Assembly (NCBI GenBank): GCA_023213315.1
Contig: JAKCPI010015033.1
Coordinates: forward strand, 62,001-126,000
Source of the DNA: Euborellia annulipes
Taxonomy: Eukaryota > Arthropoda > Insecta > Dermaptera > Anisolabididae
Length of the DNA: 64,000 nucleotides
Direction: 5' to 3'
Shown: positions 56,195 through 64,000 of the stretch, piece by piece
Layout of the letters: every line of letters begins with the position of its first letter
Numbering within the stretch: position 1 is the first letter of the stretch
The notes under the pieces: model-generated
What the model was told of the DNA's origin: nothing
Seen by the model: only the letters and a program-made list of their open reading frames with translations
The model's database searches: none
Program-made: the position numbers and the translations under genes

Positions 56195-56362
56195 TACCTT
56201 CGGTAATCGAAAATTGTGTTCTGTGCTTGTCACACCAGATTTTTTATAGTTAGTTTCCGCCGATATATTAGAATTCAAGTTGTAAAATTCATATTTTGTT
56301 GCCATGGCAACCATTTCTCCTATCTTCCCTATGAAGTACAAGAGTAGAGTGTGCTTCAAACA
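56195..56362 (+). mobile_element. H element 5' fragment
   Basis: Right half of the 5' hairpin (CTTCGGTAATCGAAAATTGTG to CACACCAGATTTTTT) plus 130 bases of body. Confidence 0.5.
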
Positions 56363-57014
56363 AACATGTTGGCTTATTCTTCCTCTAAATCTTGAGGCTC
56401 CAAATATGCACTCTCGGTGATCTTCTTAGGCCTATTTACAAATCTCCTTTGCACTGTGAGTGACATCAAAGCAAAAGAAGACAACATTGTTAAGTTTATC
56501 ATCTCTTTGTCTCTTTGTCTCTCTCTCACCTTGTAAAAAGGCATTCGGCCCTGATTTGATCTTTGGCGTATCTCGGGTCAAGGTTGACCAATTATTCCAT
56601 TCCATATTTTTCTATAATTGATATTAAATATCGTTACCAGTGTAGCCTATTATAAAATTCAAAATTATCCAATTATATCGTGACCCATTTTCCGCTTCTT
56701 TCTCCACTTATAACAATAGTGCAGAGAAATATTTTGCCTTTTGCAAATGATTTTAAATGGCCAAGCGCCACAAACACACATCCGAGTTACGGCCCTCCAA
56801 TTATTTTCAAACTTTGCCGATTTGATTGAATTCTTAAAAACCACCCTTGTTACAAAGTCCGTGACAACAACACTTTTAAACACCTCCCACCCCAAAAAAA
56901 AAACTTGAGATGGGTTAGTTAATGGCTCAATTCCTACTTGCTGCAACTTTTTTTTTTAATTTTTATCAATTCAATATTACCAAATTGAACTGCTTATTTA
57001 AACGTAATATTTTC

Positions 57015-57130
57015 TATAAAAAATATGGTGTGCCTGGTCGCACTTTCTTTTACCTTCGGTAATTGGAAGTTGTGTTCTGTGCTTGCCACACCAAATATTT
57101 TGTGTCGATCAGTAGGCTATATTTTAGTTT
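57015..57130 (+). mobile_element. H element 5' hairpin, diverged
   Basis: Hairpin with arms ATGGTGTGCC... and mirror, substitutions in both arms, no body. Confidence 0.45.
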
Positions 57131-57724
57131 TTTTTTGCCCTCGCGGCTGCTGAGGCCATTTAGGGTTATGCAATTAAAAATGTATAGACTACAGAATATT
57201 AAACTGATGGCTACAGAGGGACGTTCCACAGGCTGATTTCTCGGGGTCACCCACCCGAGGACTCGCCGTGCTTGACATTGCTTTGGATGACTGTCGCTCT
57301 AAATCTTTTTATTTCAAAGCTTTTTTTCCCGCCCCAGTGGGGTATCTAATTTCTCAAGGGCCCAAATTTATTTATTTTCCTCTTATAAAACGGCAATAAC
57401 TCTGAAGGATTCTCCCAAACATGGAAAAAATCAAACTCCACGATTAAATATTTGTAAATAAGATTGAAATAAACAAAAAAAGTTGCAGCAAGTGGAAACT
57501 CTTATTCTAAAATAGCTGGATTGGCTCTCGGGATTTTTGAAAACATTTCATTAGTTATACATCTAGTAAAATTTAAAAAATGAATTTTCTTTGGCTGTGA
57601 GTGTGAGAAGCCGTTTGTATTATAATATTCTTCAAATTCAAAAGAAGGGAGGTGGGAAGGTCTCCGGTTTAATGAAATGATTCCTTGTTAAATAAATAAA
57701 CATGCTGAGTGTTAAAATTTAGTC

Positions 57725-57975
57725 GGCGTAGCATTGAGAGGTTCGTTGGCCCCTTCTTCTATGGCGTTCGTGATGACCATGATCATTTATAATAAGACTT
57801 TTATGGAAATGGTGATGATATATATTTATGCTGTGCAATTGCGTAGGTGCTGTCGCCGGCTCTCCAATGTTGTTATTGTCGCCGTCGTCGAGCCGCCGTT
57901 GGAATTAAATGCTCCCGGCGTTAACGTGATATCCACCCAACAACAAGAACAAGAGCCCGAGCGCCAAATATGATA
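57725..57975. other. GC-richer unique segment of unknown role
   Basis: This stretch stands out from its AT-rich surroundings, is not part of the repeat families described, and is open in frames on both strands (plus: RRCCRRLSNVVIVAVVEPP; minus: NSNGGSTTATITTLESRRQ). No splice sites flank it convincingly. It could be an exon or 5' UTR; no family recognised. Confidence 0.2.
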
Positions 57976-58619
57976 TTACGATTTCAATCTAGTAAGTACA
58001 AAGCTAGAATTAATATTTATGAGCCGTTTATTTTGTAAGTGGCCCAAGTCCATTTCAACTTAAATTGAGATTATTAAAGGGTTTGCGTTTCAATGCAATT
58101 AAATATATACTAATGAGTAATGCAGCTTAAGTGTATCTAAAGGTGTTAAATTGATAGTTCCTATTAAAATAATGGCAATTATTAAGAGATTAATTTGCGT
58201 TTTCTTGCCAAATTTGGAGTTAGGCCACTTTCAAAATTAACAGCCAGGTTTGTTATAAAATTCGAAGGAGCCTAAGTCCATTCAACATAATTTAAGATGC
58301 TTCAAATTGAAAAAAAAAAAAAATACTCAATTTATTTTAAATATCTTTACAACACATCAAAAACATAATTTATGCGATTCAAAACATTTTTTAACTACAT
58401 AACGTACAAAATTACAAACATAAATTAGAAAACAATTTACTTCTCGTGAAAGGGTTTTGAAGAAATGATGTTCATGTCTATATTGTAACATCCTTGAATT
58501 TTGCTATTGTAATTTGTCTGATATTTTTATACCGTGATGCCAATACAATATTTTCGAACTTCCTTGCTCTTCCCAGACGTGGTAATAAATTCAAGACTAA
58601 CATTTTCATTCTCATTCAG

Positions 58620-58802
58620 TTTTGTCTTTTCGGCAACTTAGGCCATTTAAGACTTTGACGATAACCGTTATTTGTATCTATTTGGGGTCCATGCATTTCT
58701 ATTTAAGCCATTTGGATACCAAATCGGACTGCCTGGGATCCGAACCCACGTCCCTTGGTATAGAAGGCAGGCGCGCTACCAACTACACCAAGTCCCAGGG
58801 CG
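58620..58802 (-). repeat. S1 SINE, copy with internal deletion
   Basis: Head, B box and tail present; the CATTTGG palindrome region is shortened and the poly-A tail lost. Confidence 0.65.
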
Positions 58803-59126
58803 ATAGGAAGTTGTACCGAACATGTACCCATAGAATTTATCTAAAGCCATTCTCCCCTTTCCTCAGTACATTTATTTGCTAGATGGGTGTATTAACACGA
58901 TGATAAACATCCTTCCGTCTGTCTTTCTTTGACAAATAGATGCTCTGAGAAAGGACGCCGTCCTACACGTTGACAGTAGTGATTAATTTGTTATTAAACA
59001 AACACAGGCCAACAGAAAAAAACTTTTTTTGATATTTAGAGCTGAGCTATTCCTGAAGTGAAACTTCTTTACGCACTGAGATCATTCATTTATTAATGTT
59101 AATATTTATTTAAAAATGTATATAGC

Positions 59127-59635
59127 CTGATAAGCAAGATGAGGGAATGACAATATCTTATAAATCTTAAAAGTTTTATTGTTCTTATACTCAAGATGGA
59201 AATGGCGAAGAAAAAACAATTTTTCATTTGTTTTTTTATTTATTTTGCGCTGCGACTGTCAGCTGGCAGTTTCGATGGTCACCATTCCATCATCTTGAGG
59301 CCTACGAAATAATACAAAAATCTTTAGGAAGTTTAAATATCATTTTGATTTACATTTGTTTATACAAGTAATTATATATGAAATTAATTTTGTTTATTAC
59401 CCAAATAAATCTTTATCCCGTTTTTTATCAAAATCAAAATTATTATTTCGTAGGCCTGAAGATGATGGAATAGTGACCATCGAAACTGCCAGCTGACAGT
59501 CGCAGCGCAAAATAAATAAAAAAACAAATGAAAAATTGTTTTTTTTTCTTCGCTATTTCCATCTTGAGTATAAGAACTATAAAACTTTAAAGATTTATAA
59601 GAGATTGTCATTCCCTCATCTTGCTTATCAGGCTA
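59127..59635. repeat. 509-bp foldback
   Basis: Arms of about 190 bp (GATAAGCAAGATGAGGGAAT and mirror), loop 59316-59442; hammerhead-like motif in each arm. Confidence 0.7.
59454..59503 (+). ncRNA. Hammerhead-ribozyme-like motif with 4-bp stem III
   Basis: CTGAAGA, T, GATGG...CCATC (stem II, 5 bp), GAA, ACTG-8 nt-CAGT (stem III), C. Stem I is only about two pairs. A mirror copy with one core change (CTCAAGA) is in the other arm at 59258-59298. Confidence 0.45.
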
Positions 59636-60169
59636 ATATACATTTTTGAAATAAAATGACCCGATGGCTACAGGGGGACGTTCCACGTGCTGGGGTCACC
59701 AATCCGAGCTTTCGCCGCGCTTGGCATCGCTTAACCACAACCATTGTGACCGTTGCTCTTTTTCGTTGAAAGGCCCTCCGGCATAAATCTGTTAATTATT
59801 AACAAAGTCAGGATTCAGCGCTATCCATCCCCCCCCCTGAAAATCCCCCCGCCTCCAAACTCTCCGTCGGCCTGTGTAATTATTTACTTAGGCCTATAGC
59901 AAGTCAAGTGGAGGCTACGCTAGATTGTTTTTCTCTTTATAAATTCTTTAAATTTACAAACTTCTAATTCGATTGGTAAAGGAAGTTGCAAAATTTTGAA
60001 ATTATTATGGCAAAGAGGCAGGCAGCTATCGATAATAGCATTTCCCAATTGGCATTAATTTCTCTCTCGCTAATAATAGAGATATCAGATAATAAATGCT
60101 CTCAAGGCCAAGGAGGCAAAATGGATTCATTTACGTAAAAGAAAAAAAAATCAAATTATTTATTAACAA

Positions 60170-60200
60170 ACCTACCTATCTACCTACCTACCTACCTACT
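60170..60200 (+). repeat. (CTAC)n microsatellite
   Basis: About seven CTAC/CTAT units. Confidence 0.85.
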
Positions 60201-61009
60201 AATTTAAAATCAAGTTATTCTCTTTTTTTTATACAATATAAAAAAAAATGATTCTTTTACTGAACAAGCAAAGCTGTCTTTTATAACTTTTTGTTGACTA
60301 GGATTATTTTTTGAGCCCTCACGCCATTTCTATCCTCCTAATGAAGACGTTGTTTCTATTCACTCACCTTTTAAGAGGCGCCAAAGAAAAGAAAAGACAA
60401 TTTAGGGAATAGAGGATCCTTTTTTTTGCAACTTGTTATTGTATCTAAATGCACAATAACCTATCTGTGTGGATGCGTCATGTTGTCTTGGCTAACGGGA
60501 ATGGATGGTTTAAAGAGACAAGGTCGACTCCCCCCCCCTATTCGTTCTGGACGTCTGCTTTGACTGGCTGACTCTGGTTACGTTACGTATCTTTCTTCCT
60601 TCTTTGTTTCTTTTCTCCCCCCCCCCCCCCACCCTCCTCTTCTCCGAGATTCCTTAAATGTTCCTGCAAAAAATAAAAGCTGTATAATTTTTTGCCAACG
60701 TTTCGGAGACTAAATGACATCCATCCTCAGGATATGTTGCCTCTGCATCCCTCTGTTTCTTTTTATTGAAGTCTTTTCGACTTTAACTTACGTTAGTTAC
60801 TTTACGCGAAGAAAAATAAAATTTAATTATATATGGACCCCGCGATGTTGAACAACTCCAGAGGGAACGATCCTTTGTTTTATCTCCCGTTCTCCGATCG
60901 TAGCCAGATCGTTCCTGTATAAAATATATATAAAGATATAAAATATTTGGAATCCAATTAGCACGCTAACCCTTACAGCAAGCCCCGAGGGCGCTTATAA
61001 ATTTTACAT

Positions 61010-61155
61010 CTTGAATTCTAATATATCTATCGGCGGATACTAAATATATCTCGACACAAAAAAATCTCGTATGACAAGCACAGAACACAACTTTTGATTA
61101 CTGAAGGTAAGAGAAAGTTTGTGCTGTGCTACCAGTCACACCAGATTTTTTATAT
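61010..61155 (-). mobile_element. H element 5' fragment, reverse
   Basis: Reverse copy of the first ~70 bases of body and the complete 5' hairpin with several substitutions. Confidence 0.5.
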
Positions 61156-61225
61156 TATTTGGTATCCAAATGATTTAAATAAATATTCATCTGATTGTCT
61201 GGGGCCCGAACCCACCTCCCTTACC
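61148..61225 (-). repeat. S1 SINE fragment
   Basis: ATTTGGTATCCAAATG palindrome to the B-box region only. A separate head fragment lies at 60958-60995. Confidence 0.5.
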
Positions 61226-61724
61226 TTTTTTATCAACATCTCTAACCTTTCGGGCAGGGGGGATCCCTCTCTTAGAGTTAATTGCTAATACCTTCGGTCC
61301 ATTCGTTTGTCATCTTTATCTCCCGTATTTGGCAGAATGGAATCTTTGAAGTATACAGGTCCATTGTCAAAATTAATCTAAAATTGTCTTAAAGCAAAAT
61401 AGAAAATCGCTTCAACTTAAAAATTCTCATACGAAGCTTTCTAATTTAGATTATAATCATAATTGTTTAATTATAATCATGCTAATGAATCAATTTAGAT
61501 AACAAGCTTCTGTGCAGAGAACTTTTCCTAAACTCTCATCTAGCATCTTTAAGTCCAAGGGAGGGGGGGGGGCGACTGTATTACAAATTTGAGCATTTCA
61601 TGGAGAGAAGACAAGGGCGGTTACAAGGGGGGTAAAGGGGGTAATTACCCCCCCCCCCCCCCTCCCGAGATTTAAAAAAAAATACTTTTTTTTCGAAAAA
61701 AAAAATTTATTTTTAATGTAAAAT

Positions 61725-61972
61725 TTTAAAATTTTTTTTTTTTTTTTTTTTTAAAACATTCACACTTTTTTCTCATTCACACTCACATTCACACACACAT
61801 TCATACAGTCTTTTCGGCAACTTAGGCCATTTAAGACTTTGACGATAACCGTTGTAGAGAATATATCTATTGTGGGGTCAGGCATTTCTATTTAAGCCAT
61901 CTGGTATCCAAATTGCTTAAATAAAATCATCGGACTGCCTGGGTCCGAACCCGCGACGTTTGGTATAGGAAT
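61725..61972 (-). repeat. S1 SINE, nearly complete
   Basis: Poly-A (as T), tail, body and B box present; head lost after GACGTTTGGTATAGG. Confidence 0.65.
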
Positions 61973-62399
61973 ATTTTAAAAATTAATACTTAAAAATTTG
62001 ATTTGTATTCATATTCTGGCAAACAAGTACAGAATGCGCCTTTAAATTACCGAAATTAAGAAAAAATAGTGTGCTGTGCGACGGGTCACACCAGATTAAC
62101 CCCCCCCCCCCCCCCCGAGAAACACCCCTGGATCCGCCCTTGAGAGGAGAGCACCCACAACATGTCCACCAAGGCCAGACTCTCTTCTCACTCGATGACT
62201 CAAATTTTGATGGATATACTCGTTTTGAGGTCCCTTGAGTCCCGCAAATTGATCTGTAGGTGTGAAGCGCTGGCAGCGCTCTCTGGGCAGCGGCTGGGCG
62301 ACTCGAGCAATTCGCCCCGGCACGATCCCGCTTTTTTATTTGTCACTCGGTTCCTTGTTCTTTTTAACTTTTCGTTATTATTTAAATAGTATTTATTTA

Positions 62400-63150
62400 T
62401 TTGTGTTACTCATTTAGTTATGTAATAATTTGTTATAGTTTTATTTTTATGTGTTTGATGTGAATTCAAAGTGATTTTCGGGCCTGTCTGACTGCCACTT
62501 CAACTTTTAAAGGTAGAAATTATTTAATTCCTTGAAAAATATTTAATTATTTTCACTTGTTTTTATGTATATAATAAGTATAATAATCAACTTTTAATGT
62601 TAAATCTGTTGAAAAAATGACAAGTGAGGTTAGTTATTAATAAAAATATTTTTTTTTTTAAATATTTATTCTAAAAATAATTCGATTATCAAACATTAAT
62701 AATATTTTACATATCTATTACATTATCAATTAAATAATAATGCATAAGTGCTCAAAATCGGATTAATTAAACAGATTTGTGTGTGTGTCATTTTTTCATC
62801 TGCTAAAATCTAGTAAATAATTAAGATAAAATCTCTTAGGAAATTGTTTTATTCCTATTTTGCTTCGTACATGGCCTGCTATTATAATCTCTTTATGATT
62901 GGATTTTATAGATATACTTGTCAAATTTAATTTGTCAATTTATTCTATTAATATTACTGGAGTCATCAATTAAATAAGAACTTGCCCCAATCACTTGTTC
63001 ATTCAGTTTAATGAATGAAACTAGTTTATTTGTCTTTCATTTATTAAAGTATTTGACCACCTATTACTATATAGGTCTATCTATCTCCTAAAGTTATAAG
63101 AAAAATATTATTTTCAAGAGTGTTTATTTCTTTACTTTTTTACATGTGAT
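62400..63150. other. AT-rich DNA without recognisable features
   Basis: 750 bases of AT-rich sequence with no coding potential and none of the repeat families of this window; a short GT run at 62780-62788. Confidence 0.5.
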
Positions 63151-63165
63151 TATTTCCCTGTTTAG

Positions 63166-63246
63166 TAGGCCTATACCAAAACTCGCGAGTTCGGACTCCA
63201 GATAGTCCGATGATTTTTTAAAATCATTTGGATACCAAATATGGAC
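63166..63246 (+). repeat. S1 SINE fragment
   Basis: ACTCGCGAGTTCGGACTCC (B box) to the CATTTGGATACCAAAT palindrome. Confidence 0.5.
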
Positions 63247-63324
63247 ATTTTAGTCTGAACCAGTCTTCCAAATTAAAATCTCATGCACAAGCTAGATAAA
63301 AGATGACAAATATACCATAATTTT

Positions 63325-63810
63325 CACTTTCTCTTACCTCTATATATATGTTAATATATATATATATAGAGAAAGTATTGGATTCATGTCAAAAATTGGA
63401 TGTCGAGATTTTGATGGATCTTCACGTTTTGAGGTCCCCCGAGTCCAAAAAAGTGGTTTTTGTGGCATGTGGGGGTATGTTCTATTTTAAGAATGAAGGA
63501 ATTGAGCTAGGAGGTTGAAATTTTATATTTAAATTTTGTACCCTCCTGGACTGTGAAAATAAGCTTTTAAACAAAATCGACTAAAGAGTACTAATACTTT
63601 ACTGATGAACTTTTTCAGTTTTTTTCGATTTTCTCAAAATTTGCTCCAACGATTTTGATTAAAATTCAAAAATCAATTATTTTTTTAGATGCCCTTTAAA
63701 ATGTATATTCTCATTTTGCCATTGACCACTTTACCCCTTTACTCCATAGAAAAGATAGGAGAAATGGTTGCCATGGTATCAAAATATAAATATTTTCACA
63801 TACTTATAGG
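63325..63810 (-). mobile_element. H element, reverse copy lacking the 5' hairpin
   Basis: 3' hairpin (63326-63372), body to about 63810; truncated against a short palindromic unit (GGCCGACCATTCACGATCGC and mirror) at 63809-63953. Confidence 0.6.
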
Positions 63811-63953
63811 CCGGCCATTCACGATCGCTCCAAATGGATGTCATCCATTCACTACACGATATTCATTTGTTTTCCCCACCCACGGTCAGGAGTGACATCG
63901 CTTCAATTTTGTTTATTTTGGATGGATGGAGCGATCGTGAATGGTCGGCCATA
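63809..63953. mobile_element. Short MITE with inverted ends
   Basis: GGCCGGCCATTCACGATCGC at the left and its near-exact mirror at the right enclose about 145 bp that also contains ATGGATG repeats. A non-autonomous DNA element by structure; superfamily not determinable. Confidence 0.5.
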
Positions 63954-64000
63954 AATTTTTCCCGGGTGGCCTGGCAACGGAGATCAATAGTCACCACACT

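Noticed and set aside
62162..62389. Plus-strand frame beginning MSTKARLSSHS
   Set aside because: Includes a fragment of the H element and chimeric sequence; no upstream or downstream exon evidence.
1..64000. CRISPR arrays, operons, ribosome binding sites, prokaryotic origins
   Set aside because: The window is eukaryotic; repeats are transposons and microsatellites without regular unique spacers.
1..64000. A functional link because Keap1 and a quinone oxidoreductase share the window
   Set aside because: Both belong to electrophile responses, but they are 14 kb apart, on opposite strands and separated by unrelated genes; nothing in the sequence shows co-regulation.

Overview
This is a window of an AT-rich, intron-bearing, repeat-crowded animal nuclear genome. 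Host genes are spliced, with GT-AG introns of up to 12 kb, and there are AATAAA signals, tRNA-derived SINEs, non-LTR retrotransposon debris, hAT and Tc1/mariner remnants and many palindromic (foldback) elements. The Keap1 exons read like arthropod Keap1, so an arthropod, possibly a crustacean, is my best guess; I cannot name a species.

Layout. (1) 1-18.6 kb: a Keap1 orthologue on the minus strand. Five coding exons, from the start codon (18044) through the BTB and BACK domains (to 1453), are present; the Kelch repeats lie beyond position 1. Its introns hold a nested foldback/MITE/LINE stack at 6.8-8.05 kb and several other palindromes. (2) 18.6-26.7 kb: no host gene recognised; a jockey/CR1-like LINE (20.2-22.9 kb) split by a 1,033-bp palindromic element, a second LINE relic (23.5-24.1 kb), then about 1.8 kb of featureless AT-rich DNA. 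(3) 26.7-31.4 kb: two divergent paralogous genes for leucine-rich-repeat-like proteins, each with the whole coding region in one exon and a matching splice acceptor 11 bases before the ATG. (4) 32.4-48.4 kb: a six-exon MDR-superfamily quinone oxidoreductase-like gene (QORL2 type, plus strand). Intron 2 carries a decayed mariner-type element. Intron 5 (12.1 kb) holds a 2.8-kb palindrome, a hAT transposase relic and inverted pairs of repeats. (5) 48.4-64 kb: no convincing host gene, only SINEs, hairpin-ended elements and foldbacks.

The most unusual theme is structural. A recurrent motif, CTGANGA + one extra T or A + short stem + GAAAC or GAAAT + a self-complementary ACGT or ATAT, occurs about twenty times on both strands, usually as inverted pairs in the arms of palindromes. 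It closely resembles the core of small hammerhead ribozymes known from Penelope-like retroelements and retrozymes, and three copies can be folded into a plausible core. A second theme is a roughly 650-bp repeat family ('H element') that begins with a long, almost perfect hairpin (TCTGGTGTGAC...) and ends with another, present in about 20 copies. A third is a set of tiny hAT-like MITEs (54-268 bp) with clean 8-bp target duplications and long G/C tracts.

All calls come from reading the sequence; no alignment, folding program or database search was run. Family names rest on recognition of conserved residues.
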